DNA of 64,000 nt, from the NCBI GenBank assembly GCA_030446715.1, contig JAUJMU010000008.1, forward strand, positions 62,001 through 126,000. Reading direction: 5' to 3'. Positions 54,429-63,092 of this stretch are shown here, piece after piece. The translations under genes were made by a program, and so were the position numbers. Position 1 is the first letter of the stretch, and every line of letters begins with the position of its first letter. The DNA comes from Cytophagales bacterium. Lineage in GTDB: Bacteria; Bacteroidota; Bacteroidia; Cytophagales; 172606-1. The notes beneath the pieces were generated by a model. The model saw only the letters and a program-made list of their open reading frames with translations. It ran no database searches and was not told the origin of the DNA.

Positions 54429-55898
54429 ATGAAAACATTACTAAAATATGCCCTCCTCCTCGCGGGTTGTACGGGCCTGATTTCGTGCAACAACTTTCTG
54501 GACCTTTCGCCGGTATCCCAGGTGCCGGTAAGGGACTTTTACCGGACGGGTGAAGACATCAAAATTGCGCTTGAATCGGCGTACGCCGCCCTGGCGTCCG
54601 ACGGGCAATACAACAGCCAGTTCTACCTGGCGGAAGTTCCCTCGGATAACACCACGGCCACCGGCACCAGCACCCTTAATTTTGACAACTTTACCGTTGA
54701 CCCGCTTAACGCCGTCATTGAGCGCACCTGGACGGCCACCTACCAGGGAATTGCCCGGTGCAATGCAGTGCTTGACCGGATAGATCCCATCCCGATGGAT
54801 GCGACCCTCAAGGAACAATACAAGGGTGAGGCGAGATTTTTAAGGGCACTCCAATATTTTAACCTGGTGCGCTTCTTTGGGGATGTTCCTTTGGTGCTTC
54901 ACGAAGTGACCAACCAGCAGGAAGCCTTTGCATCCGGCCGGGAACCCGCTGCGGCCGTGTACGAAGCAATCATCGCCGATCTGCTGGCGGCAGAAGCCAG
55001 CCTGCCGACATTTTATACTGCGTCCACAGACATTGGCAGAGCCACCAAAGGAGCAGCGATGACGCTCCTGGGCAAAGTATACCTGACGCGTAAGCAGTAC
55101 GAAGCCGCCGCCCAGAAACTAAAGGAAGTAATTGACCTCAATACCTATATATTATTGCCCAACTACGCCAGCAATTTCGGGCCAAGTAACAAAAACAACC
55201 GGGAGTCCATCTTTGAAATTCAGTACAGAACCGGGGGATTCGACCTGGGGAGTCCGTTTGCCAGTTTATTCGGACGCCGGGGCGATTTTATAGTCGTCTT
55301 CGGCGTACTTGCCGGCAACGACCAGAATGTGCCCACCCAGGAATTTCTGAATACCTACGAACGGGACCAAGCGGGTAGAATTATTGACCGGAGGTTTACG
55401 GCCTCGATGGATTCCCAATACGTGGATACCAAGGGAAACATCGTCCGGCAAACCTTCGTGAAGAAGTATCTGTTCCCGCAGGCCCTGGCTTTTGACGGCG
55501 ACTCCAACTGGCCCGTCCTGCGCTACGCCGACGTGCTGCTCATGTACGCGGAAGCCTTGAACGAAGCCGGCGGCCCCACCGCGGACGCTTTTCAAGCCAT
55601 CAATGCCGTGAGGACCCGGGCCGGTTTGGCTCCGCTCGCCGGGCTGAATTACGCGGGCCTGAAACTAGCCATTGAAAAAGAAAGAAGAATCGAGCTGGCC
55701 TTCGAAAATCACCGGTGGTTTGATCTGGTGCGCTGGGGCAAGGCCGTGGCCGTGATGAATGCCCACTTCAGGGCCATCAACTCCCGGAGCGTGATGCAGC
55801 CCCACCAGGTGCTTCTACCCGTGCCGCAAAGTCAGATAGACGTAAATCCCTCCCGGATGTGTCAGAACCCGGGATACACGGGTAATACTTGTCAGTAA
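54429..55898 (+). CDS. susD: SusD/RagB-family glycan-binding lipoprotein of PUL 2
   Basis: The 489-residue product has a lipobox ending LISC near residue 20 and then NNFLDLSPVSQV. SusD signatures are STLNFDNFTVDPLNAVIERT, GEARFLRALQYFNLVRFFGD, LLAAEASLPTFY, LRYADVLLMYAEALNEAGGP, AFENHRWFDLVRWGKA and VLLPVPQSQIDVNPSRMCQN. It binds oligosaccharide on the cell surface with the SusC 10 bases upstream. The DUF4038 gene starts three bases after its stop, so the three genes are one operon. Confidence 0.94.
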   Translation: MKTLLKYALLLAGCTGLISCNNFLDLSPVSQVPVRDFYRTGEDIKIALESAYAALASDGQYNSQFYLAEVPSDNTTATGTSTLNFDNFTVDPLNAVIERTWTATYQGIARCNAVLDRIDPIPMDATLKEQYKGEARFLRALQYFNLVRFFGDVPLVLHEVTNQQEAFASGREPAAAVYEAIIADLLAAEASLPTFYTASTDIGRATKGAAMTLLGKVYLTRKQYEAAAQKLKEVIDLNTYILLPNYASNFGPSNKNNRESIFEIQYRTGGFDLGSPFASLFGRRGDFIVVFGVLAGNDQNVPTQEFLNTYERDQAGRIIDRRFTASMDSQYVDTKGNIVRQTFVKKYLFPQALAFDGDSNWPVLRYADVLLMYAEALNEAGGPTADAFQAINAVRTRAGLAPLAGLNYAGLKLAIEKERRIELAFENHRWFDLVRWGKAVAVMNAHFRAINSRSVMQPHQVLLPVPQSQIDVNPSRMCQNPGYTGNTCQ

Positions 55899-55901
55899 AA
55901 A

Positions 55902-57404
55902 ATGATGCAGAAGTACCTGGTTTTAATGGGTTTTGCGCTTACCCTGCGGTGTGCGTACGCGCAGCGTGACAACAAGGACAACAACTCGGGCGGCAACGTT
56001 AAGCAGTTGGCCGCGCTCAGGATCAGCGGCAACGGCCGGTATCTGATCACGGAAGACGGCCGGCCTTTTTTCTGGCTTGGCGATACGGCGTGGGGTCTTA
56101 TTTCGGGTGCCTGCCGGGAAGAAACCAGGGAGCAGCCTTCCGTCACGAAGTATTTGAAAAGCCGGTCGGAAAAAGGGTTCAATGTGATTCAGACGGTCAT
56201 CACCGACCACGGGAATAAGAATTTCTACGGACACGAGCCTTTTCAGCAGGGTGATTATACCAAGCCTTTGATTAAGAAAGGACCGGACAATGACTACTGG
56301 GACATGGTAGATTTTATCGTCAGCCAGGCCGCCGGATACGGGTTTTACCTGGCCTTACTCCCCGTTTGGAACAACAGCGTACCCAGTGATCACCCGCTGG
56401 AAAAAGACCCCGCCAACGCCTACCAATACGGCTATTTTTTAGGGAACCGGTACAAAGATAAAAACCATATTTTCTGGATCTTGGGCGGCGACCCCGGCCA
56501 GGCGGGCCGGTACGTAGATACCCCTTCCCGATTAAAGATGGTACAGGCGATGGCCGAAGGCATAGCGGACGGCGTGAATGGAAAAAGCGGGTACGACGGA
56601 AAGGCTGACTTCAGCACTACCCTCATGTCTTATCATCCCAAAGGCTGGGGCACGTCTTCCTCGGAATACCTGCATGGGGAACCCTGGCTGGATTTTAACC
56701 TGATCCAGACGGGAACGCGGTTTGATTTTACCAATTACGTAGCCATTGACAGTGATTACGCGAAAACGCCGCCTAAACCGACCCTGGACTCGGAAGTGGC
56801 CTATGAATACTCCATGTCGCTGAAGGCCAATGTACACGAAAGGGAAAAATACAAAGAAAGAAGGATCAGCGACTGGGATGTGCGGCGGGCCGCGTACTGG
56901 TCGGTATTTTCCGGGGCGTTTGGGTTCACCTACGGCCACCGGAGTTTTGTTTCCTGGGTGCAGAAAGGAGAACGGCAGGAAAACGGGAAAGATTTGCCCT
57001 GGTACAAAGCCTTGCATTCACCGGCCTCTTTCCAAATGGTACTCCTGCGTGATCTGATGCTGTCCCGCCCTTACCTGGACCGGATTCCTGATCAGAACCT
57101 GATCAACCGAAGGTCGCAAGGCCTGGGCGTAGAACAAGTGAAAGCTACCCGGGATACGGCGGGCACGTATGCCTTTGTGTACCTGCCGGTGGGCACTGCG
57201 GTGATGATGGAGCTCTCCGGATTGTCGGCCGCCAAAGTAAAAGCCCACTGGTTTGACCCGAGGGTCGGGGTAGTGCACCCCATCGGCGAGTTTGATGGAA
57301 AGAAAAGTCAGCTGTTTGTTCCACCTTCCAATGGTATTGGCCAGGACTGGGTATTGCTGCTCGACGATGCGTCTAAGAACTATCCGTTGCCGGTTGAAGA
57401 GTAA
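55902..57404 (+). CDS. Apiosidase-like (DUF4038/GH140-type) glycoside hydrolase
   Basis: The 500-residue product has a short signal (LVLMGFALTLRCAYAQ), then the family opening GRYLITEDGRPFFWLGDTAW, the barrel parts GFNVIQTVITDHGNKNFYGH, YGFYLALLPVWNNS and HIFWILGGDPGQAGRYVDTP with the likely catalytic Asp, PTLDSEVAYEYS with a likely Glu, and the C-terminal putative collagen-binding domain (GTYAFVYLPVGTAVMMELSG, VKAHWFDPRVGVVHPIGEFD). Family GH140 includes an apiosidase acting on rhamnogalacturonan II, but many members are not characterised. Context with a split transketolase under the same operator makes apiose a candidate product; this is inference. SusD ends three bases upstream. Confidence 0.8.
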   Translation: MMQKYLVLMGFALTLRCAYAQRDNKDNNSGGNVKQLAALRISGNGRYLITEDGRPFFWLGDTAWGLISGACREETREQPSVTKYLKSRSEKGFNVIQTVITDHGNKNFYGHEPFQQGDYTKPLIKKGPDNDYWDMVDFIVSQAAGYGFYLALLPVWNNSVPSDHPLEKDPANAYQYGYFLGNRYKDKNHIFWILGGDPGQAGRYVDTPSRLKMVQAMAEGIADGVNGKSGYDGKADFSTTLMSYHPKGWGTSSSEYLHGEPWLDFNLIQTGTRFDFTNYVAIDSDYAKTPPKPTLDSEVAYEYSMSLKANVHEREKYKERRISDWDVRRAAYWSVFSGAFGFTYGHRSFVSWVQKGERQENGKDLPWYKALHSPASFQMVLLRDLMLSRPYLDRIPDQNLINRRSQGLGVEQVKATRDTAGTYAFVYLPVGTAVMMELSGLSAAKVKAHWFDPRVGVVHPIGEFDGKKSQLFVPPSNGIGQDWVLLLDDASKNYPLPVEE

Positions 57405-57458
57405 ACGGCGGGATACGAAACCGGCGCCGGTAAATTTCAGATAACCTTTCCCTGATGT

Positions 57459-59339
57459 ATGAAACAGACAGGCAAAAGCAGGTGGTTGGCGCTTTTATGT
57501 ATTCTTTTAAGTAAAAGTATTTCGGCGCAGTCATTCATCCATCCTGGATTAATCAATAACCGGGACGAACTGGCCTTTATCCGGCAGAAAGTAACGGCAG
57601 GCGAAGCGCCCTGGGCGGCCGCTTACGAAACACTGCGGCAATACCCCGGCGGTTTCATCCGGTCGGGAGATATGCGCCGGCTGAGCCGCCTGGATTACCA
57701 GGCCCGCCCGTACGAAAAAATTGTAACGGATAAAGGCTCCGGCAAAACGGGCCCCACCGAAAGCCCGGAAATGATCCAGTTGGGCAACGACATGCAGGCG
57801 GCGTATAGCCACGCCTGGCAGTGGTACATTGAACAGGACCGGAATCCTTCCGGGGCAGTTCGCCACGCCGAAAAGTCTATTGAGATTCTGGATGCCTGGG
57901 CGTCCACGCTGACGTCCTGGACGGGCACGAGTCTGTTCCGGGCCGGTTCCGGTCCCTTGCCGGGCCTGTTCGCGGCGGAAATACTCCGATACACCTACAA
58001 AGGCTGGGCGCCGGAGAAAATCACCCGGTTTGAGCAGTTGATTGAAAAGGTGTTCTGGCCGGTCATTGCCCGCGGCTACCCGGAAAACAGCAACCAGTCC
58101 AACAACAACCAGGAAGCCTGGACCGTTGCCGGGCGGATGGCGATGGGAATCTTCCTGAGCGACCGGACGAAGTTTGAGAACGGCGTGGCCGCCTGGCGGA
58201 AACTGCTGCCCAGAAACATTGCGCCCGACGGATTCAACTACGAAACCTGCCGGGACCTGTCGCACGCACAAATTGCGCTGGCCGCCCTCGCCCTGGGCGC
58301 GGAAATGGCCTGGAAACAGGGCATTGACCTGTACGGGGAACTCGATAACCGGCTTTTGAAAGGAGCCGAATACCATATTCCCTGGATGCTGGGGGAGCCG
58401 GGCCTGCCCGACGACCGGGAACTCTGCCGGAATGCCGCTAACCCGGTAAACAGCGGCCGGGTAATTGTCCGCGACCCCAAACCCTTCTATGAACTGGTGT
58501 ATAACCATTACCACCACCGGAAGGGGTTGCCCGCCGAAGCCACCTGGCGCCTGATCTCCTCGGCTACGGCTTATCCGGCCGATGCCCCGCGCCGGAGCTA
58601 CCGTCCGGAATTTCTGGTGGGTTCGTACGGCGGGCATACCCTCACCCACGCCCGGCTTCCCGCGTACCCGGCCGGGCACCGGTCCGTCCAGCCCGCCGAT
58701 ACGTTCCGGGTGGCCGGCGAAAGTTACCCGGTGGCGTGGCTGTTCAGGGAAGATTTTAGTAATCAGCAATCTTTCGGGGAAAACTGGCTGGCGGAAAACG
58801 GCAACGCGACCACCACCGACGTTTCCGGCGGCAGACTGCGGGTGGTTGACGCCAAAGGGGCCACGATCTGGTTCAGACCGGACCTTCCCGCCAATGTAAT
58901 TGTACGCTTCAAAGTCCGGGCGGAAAGCAGCCGTCCGGACAACAAAAACAACTTTAACCTGATCAGTCACGCCCGGGCCACTGACAGCTCCCCGCTGGTA
59001 ACCGGTCCGGCGAGTGGCCGAAGCGGCGCGTACAAAGAGTACCACACCTTTCCCAATTACATTGCCACCTTCACCTGCGACCACACCCGGATCAGAAAAA
59101 ACCCGGGCTTCCGGATGCTGAGCGGCCACGCGGAAAAGGCCGTGGCGGACCGTACGTACGAGGTGGTGTATGCGGTGCTGAACGGCCGTATCCGCTATTA
59201 CGTGGATGGGCGCAGGGTTCACGACGTAAAAGACGCCGCGCCGCTGCCCGGTGGCAAATTCGGCATCCGGACCTGGAATACGGCGGCCTGGTGGGACGAC
59301 GTCCAAATCGGCGAAATTATCACCGGACAAAACCACTAA
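57459..59339 (+). CDS. Alginate-lyase-fold polysaccharide lyase fused to DUF6250
   Basis: The 626-residue product has a signal (WLALLCILLSKSISAQ). Residues about 25-400 form the alpha-toroid of the alginate lyase family PF05426 (HPGLINNRDELAFIRQKVTA, NSNQSNNNQEAWTVAGRMAM, ETCRDLSHAQIALAALALGA, where Asn, His and Tyr residues may be catalytic). The C-terminal 210 residues are a DUF6250 jelly roll (WLFREDFSNQQSFGENWLAE, KEYHTFPNYIATFTCDHTRI, VYAVLNGRIRYYVDGRRVHD, FGIRTWNTAAWWDDVQIGEI). Lyases of this fold cut uronic-acid glycans; the DUF6250 part probably binds substrate. The pairing in one chain is uncommon in my recollection. Substrate unassigned. It lies 54 bases after the GH140-type gene. 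Confidence 0.78.
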   Translation: MKQTGKSRWLALLCILLSKSISAQSFIHPGLINNRDELAFIRQKVTAGEAPWAAAYETLRQYPGGFIRSGDMRRLSRLDYQARPYEKIVTDKGSGKTGPTESPEMIQLGNDMQAAYSHAWQWYIEQDRNPSGAVRHAEKSIEILDAWASTLTSWTGTSLFRAGSGPLPGLFAAEILRYTYKGWAPEKITRFEQLIEKVFWPVIARGYPENSNQSNNNQEAWTVAGRMAMGIFLSDRTKFENGVAAWRKLLPRNIAPDGFNYETCRDLSHAQIALAALALGAEMAWKQGIDLYGELDNRLLKGAEYHIPWMLGEPGLPDDRELCRNAANPVNSGRVIVRDPKPFYELVYNHYHHRKGLPAEATWRLISSATAYPADAPRRSYRPEFLVGSYGGHTLTHARLPAYPAGHRSVQPADTFRVAGESYPVAWLFREDFSNQQSFGENWLAENGNATTTDVSGGRLRVVDAKGATIWFRPDLPANVIVRFKVRAESSRPDNKNNFNLISHARATDSSPLVTGPASGRSGAYKEYHTFPNYIATFTCDHTRIRKNPGFRMLSGHAEKAVADRTYEVVYAVLNGRIRYYVDGRRVHDVKDAAPLPGGKFGIRTWNTAAWWDDVQIGEIITGQNH

Positions 59340-59414
59340 CCACCGCCCCATGAACCCGATGTCCCTCTCTTCCCGCCGTGATTTTATTACTGAAATAATA
59401 AAAACCTTACTGCC

Positions 59415-61007
59415 ATGAAAGCATCCCGCCTGTATCCATTGGTTCTCAGTGGTTTCCTGCTGGGTTGCCAGCCCAAGCTGACCAAAGAGCAAACCCGTTT
59501 TCAATCCCGCTACGTGGCGCATACCACGGTCGGGGCGGGCAGTCCGGTGGTAGCAACGGTCGTAGCCGATAGTCTGGATGTACCCTGGGAGATTACATGG
59601 GGGGCCGACGGGTGGTTGTGGTTCACGGAACAGCGGGGAACGGTCAACCGGCTCAATCCCCAAACCGGCGAACGGCGCGTACTGCTGCAACTGACCGACG
59701 TTTTGTACCAGAAATCGCAGGGATTGCTGGGCATGGCGCTGCACCCCGATTTTGAAAAGCACCCTTCCGTGTACCTGGACTATACATACCTGCGGCCCGA
59801 TTCTGCCATGTCGTCCAAACTGGTGCGCTACACCTACGAAAAAAATACGTTAATCCATCCGCAGATTCTGCTGCAGGACATTCCGGGCCGGAAGTTTCAC
59901 AACGGCGCCCGCCTGGTGATTACCCCCGACGAGAAGCTTTTTCTTTCAACCGGTGAGGCCGGCAACCCGAAAGCCGCGCAGGACATCCGCTCGTTGTCGG
60001 GGAAAATACTCAGGATGAACCTGGACGGCACCGTACCCGGTGATAATCCGGTCCGCGGCAGTCTGGTGTGGTCGTGGGGACACCGGAATCCGCAGGGACT
60101 CGCCCTCTCCCCTGGCGGTAAGCTCTACGAATCAGAGCACGGCCCGGACAATGACGATGAGGTCAATCTGATCCGCAAGGGGCGCAACTACGGCTGGCCC
60201 GACGTCATGGGCTTCTGCGACCTGGAATCCGAAAAACGGTACTGCGCCGATTCTGCCGTTGCCGAACCGCTGCTGGCGTGGAGTTCGATTATTGCCCCTT
60301 CCGGTATGGTCTTTTACAATCACGAGGCAATACCTGAGTGGAAGAACAGCCTGATTATGGGCAGTTTAAAGAATCAGAGTTTGCGGGTATTGCAGTTAAA
60401 CGGGAGCGGCGACCGCATTCTGACGGAGAAAATCTACTTTCCCAAAGTTTTCGGACGCATCCGGGACGTGTGCGTGTCGCCGGCCGGCGATGTGTACCTG
60501 GTCACCAGCAACCGGGACTGGCATCCCCGCTTTTTTCCGGTACTGTACGACCAGTTTCCCCGCCCGTCCGACGACCGGATCATCAGATTGTCCCCCGTAA
60601 CTCCCCAACAGGTGGCCTGGCTCCAGCCCCTGGCGGCTCCTTACCGGGAAGAAAAACCGGCGGTTCAGCTGACAGCGGCTACCGCTCCGGAAACCGGCCT
60701 TGCCGTGTATGGGCAGTACTGCGCCGGCTGTCATCAACCCGAAGGCACCGGCGTGGCGGGCTTGTACCCGCCGCTGGCCCGGACCGGGTGGGTGAACGGC
60801 GACAAGCATACGCTGATCCGGACGGTGCTGTACGGGCTCTCCAAACCGATTGAAGTAAACGGCAAGCCCTACCACGAGCAGATGCCGCCCTATAAATTTC
60901 TGTCCGACCGGCAGGTGGCCGCCGTACTGACGTTTATCCGCAGCAGTTTCGGCAACCAGAGCGCCGCCGTAGCCCCCGAAGAAGTGGCCGCCGCCCGGAA
61001 TCAATAG
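59415..61007 (+). CDS. PQQ-dependent sugar dehydrogenase fused to cytochrome c
   Basis: The 530-residue lipoprotein (lipobox LLGC, Cys near 18) has a six-bladed glucose/sorbosone-dehydrogenase propeller: SLDVPWEITWGADGWLWFTE, GLLGMALHPDFEKHPSVYLD, KFHNGARLVITPDEKLFLST with the likely catalytic His, SWGHRNPQGLALSPGGKLYE, EHGPDNDDEVNLIRKGRNYG and VFGRIRDVCVSPAGDVYLVT. A C-terminal cytochrome c domain has CAGCHQPEGTGVAGLYPPL near 440 and a Met ligand in EQMPPYKF. It should oxidise a sugar in the periplasm and pass electrons to haem c, making a lactone or sugar acid. That product could feed the acid-sugar kinase coded at 28554, controlled by the same operator. Confidence 0.87.
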   Translation: MKASRLYPLVLSGFLLGCQPKLTKEQTRFQSRYVAHTTVGAGSPVVATVVADSLDVPWEITWGADGWLWFTEQRGTVNRLNPQTGERRVLLQLTDVLYQKSQGLLGMALHPDFEKHPSVYLDYTYLRPDSAMSSKLVRYTYEKNTLIHPQILLQDIPGRKFHNGARLVITPDEKLFLSTGEAGNPKAAQDIRSLSGKILRMNLDGTVPGDNPVRGSLVWSWGHRNPQGLALSPGGKLYESEHGPDNDDEVNLIRKGRNYGWPDVMGFCDLESEKRYCADSAVAEPLLAWSSIIAPSGMVFYNHEAIPEWKNSLIMGSLKNQSLRVLQLNGSGDRILTEKIYFPKVFGRIRDVCVSPAGDVYLVTSNRDWHPRFFPVLYDQFPRPSDDRIIRLSPVTPQQVAWLQPLAAPYREEKPAVQLTAATAPETGLAVYGQYCAGCHQPEGTGVAGLYPPLARTGWVNGDKHTLIRTVLYGLSKPIEVNGKPYHEQMPPYKFLSDRQVAAVLTFIRSSFGNQSAAVAPEEVAAARNQ

Positions 61008-61055
61008 TTTATCATTTTACGCACCGCATTGCCTTCATTGATTATCCAATACGCC

Positions 61056-63008
61056 ATGAAACTACTGGGAACGCTGTTTTGCCTGCTCGCTTGCTCCTTC
61101 TCCCGGGCGGAGGTCCGGCCGGCCCGCGTGTTTGGCAGCCACATGGTGCTGCAACGCGATCAACGGGTTCCGGTATGGGGATGGGCGGACGCCGGCGAAC
61201 AGGTCACGGTCCGGTTTGCCGTTCAGGAAGTACGCGCTACCGCCGATTCATCGGGTTACTGGCGGGCAGTGCTGGCTCCGCTGCCCGCCGGCGGCCCTCA
61301 TTCGATGGTGATTCGCGGCAAGAATACGGTTGTCCTGCAAGATATCCTGGTGGGCGACGTATGGATCTGTTCGGGGCAATCCAACATGGAATGGCCGGTA
61401 AAGGAGAGCAATCACGCCGGGCGGGAAATAGCGGCCGCAACGGATCCACAAATCCGCCTGTTCACCGTGCCGCAAACGATGAGCACTACCCCCCAACGTG
61501 ATCTGGCCGGCGGCGCGTGGCAGGTGGGTAGCCCGGAAACGGTGGGCGACTTTTCGGCCGTGGGGTATTTTTTCGGCCGGGAACTCCGCCGGCAATTGCG
61601 CGTTCCCATCGGCTTGATTCACGCTTCCTGGGGCGGCACCAGAATCGAACCGTGGATCAGCCCGGCAACCATGGCTACCCTGCCGGAATACCGGGCGGAG
61701 GTAGCCGGTCTGCCGGATTTTGAACTGGAAAAACTACAAAAGAGCGGCGAACAAGATTTTGCAGCCTGGAAAAAAAACCTTTCCTCATTCGACCGGGGTA
61801 CGCAGCAGGGACGTCCGCAGTGGGCCGCTGCGGACTGGAATGCGTCGGACTGGGATACAGTGGCAGTGCCCCGGTTGTGGCAGGACGCGGGCCTGGCGGT
61901 CTCGCACGGCGCCGTATGGTTCCGCACCGGGTTCGATCTGCCGGAAAAGCTGTCCGGCCGGCGCGTGGTGCTGCACCTGGGTCCCGTCGACGATTCGGAC
62001 ATCGCCTGGGTGAATGGCCGGAAAGTAGGTGAAACGTTTGACGACCGGCGGGCCTACCGGGTATACCCCGTAGATGCTAACCTGGTAAAAACGGGCCGGA
62101 ATACGCTGGTGGTCCGCATCGAAAATTACGGCAGCCGGGGAGGCATGTGGGGAAAGCCCGAAGAAGTATACCTCCAGGCGGGGGATGAGCAAATTTCCCT
62201 GGCCGGAATCTGGAAATACAAAATCGGCACGGAAGACCTGCCTCCCCCACCGGAACGGGTCGGGCCAAACAGTAAACCAACGCTGTTGTTCAATGCCATG
62301 ATTCACCCGCTGATTCCCGGTGCCATCAAAGGCGTAAGCTGGTACCAGGGAGAGAGTAACACCAAGCAAGCCTACCGGTACCGCACCCTTTTCCCGCGCC
62401 TGATCGAAGACTGGCGGCGGCAGTGGGCCCAGGGAGATTTTCCGTTTCTGTTTGTTCAACTCGCTAATTTTTATGCCCCTAAAGCGATGCCGGCCGAGAG
62501 CAGTTGGGCCGAATTGCGGGAAGCCCAGCAAATGGCGCTAACCGTTCCCCGCACCGGCATGGCCGTCGCCGTTGACATTGGCGAAGCCAATGATATTCAT
62601 CCGCGCAACAAACAGGAAGTAGCCCGGCGATTGGCACTGGCCGCCCGAAAGATTGCTTACGGCGAAGCGCTTGTTCATTCCGGCCCCGTGTACCAATCCA
62701 TCCGGACGGAAGGAAATAAAATCCGGCTCACCTTCGACCTCATTGGCGCGGGCCTGACGGTAAAAGACGGCGGGAAATTAACCGGCTTTGCCATTGCGGC
62801 CGCCGGTCAGCCGTTTGTATGGGCGGAGGCGACCATTGAAGGCAATACGGTCGTGGTGTGGAATGATAAGGTTGCCAATCCCGTAGCCGTGCGGTACGCG
62901 TGGGCGGATAACCCGGCGGGGGCTAATTTGTATAACCGGGAAGGCTTGCCCGCGGCGCCTTTCCGGACGGACCAGCGGCCGGGCCTGACCATCTCATCAA
63001 CCAAATAA
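61056..63008 (+). CDS. Sialate O-acetylesterase-like (SGNH) protein
   Basis: From ATG 61056 the product is about 650 residues with a signal (LLGTLFCLLACSFSRA). The esterase domain shows VWICSGQSNMEWPVKESN with the nucleophile Ser, the block WYQGESNTKQAYRYRTLFPR, and DIGEANDIHPRNKQEVARRL with the Asp-His pair. A galactose-binding-like jelly roll is inserted at about 270-400 (WFRTGFDLPEKLSGRRVVLH, GPVDDSDIAWVNGRKVGETF). Family members remove acetyl groups from sialic acids or from plant glycans; in a PUL of this type, deacetylation of an acidic glycan is more likely than sialic acid use. The frame before 61056 has no signal. It is 48 bases after the dehydrogenase gene. Confidence 0.87.
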   Translation: MKLLGTLFCLLACSFSRAEVRPARVFGSHMVLQRDQRVPVWGWADAGEQVTVRFAVQEVRATADSSGYWRAVLAPLPAGGPHSMVIRGKNTVVLQDILVGDVWICSGQSNMEWPVKESNHAGREIAAATDPQIRLFTVPQTMSTTPQRDLAGGAWQVGSPETVGDFSAVGYFFGRELRRQLRVPIGLIHASWGGTRIEPWISPATMATLPEYRAEVAGLPDFELEKLQKSGEQDFAAWKKNLSSFDRGTQQGRPQWAAADWNASDWDTVAVPRLWQDAGLAVSHGAVWFRTGFDLPEKLSGRRVVLHLGPVDDSDIAWVNGRKVGETFDDRRAYRVYPVDANLVKTGRNTLVVRIENYGSRGGMWGKPEEVYLQAGDEQISLAGIWKYKIGTEDLPPPPERVGPNSKPTLLFNAMIHPLIPGAIKGVSWYQGESNTKQAYRYRTLFPRLIEDWRRQWAQGDFPFLFVQLANFYAPKAMPAESSWAELREAQQMALTVPRTGMAVAVDIGEANDIHPRNKQEVARRLALAARKIAYGEALVHSGPVYQSIRTEGNKIRLTFDLIGAGLTVKDGGKLTGFAIAAAGQPFVWAEATIEGNTVVVWNDKVANPVAVRYAWADNPAGANLYNREGLPAAPFRTDQRPGLTISSTK

Positions 63009-63092
63009 GCAGCATTGGCCGAGCCAAGCCTCTGCTATTGCATTTTCAGTTCGACTTAAAACAATACTATCTAAAATTCAAATTGCCTCACC

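Noticed and set aside
57549-59762. 737-codon open frame on the minus strand opposite the lyase and dehydrogenase genes
   Set aside because: It has no signal, domain or conserved motif and is rich in Arg, Pro and Gly as expected for the antisense of GC-rich genes.
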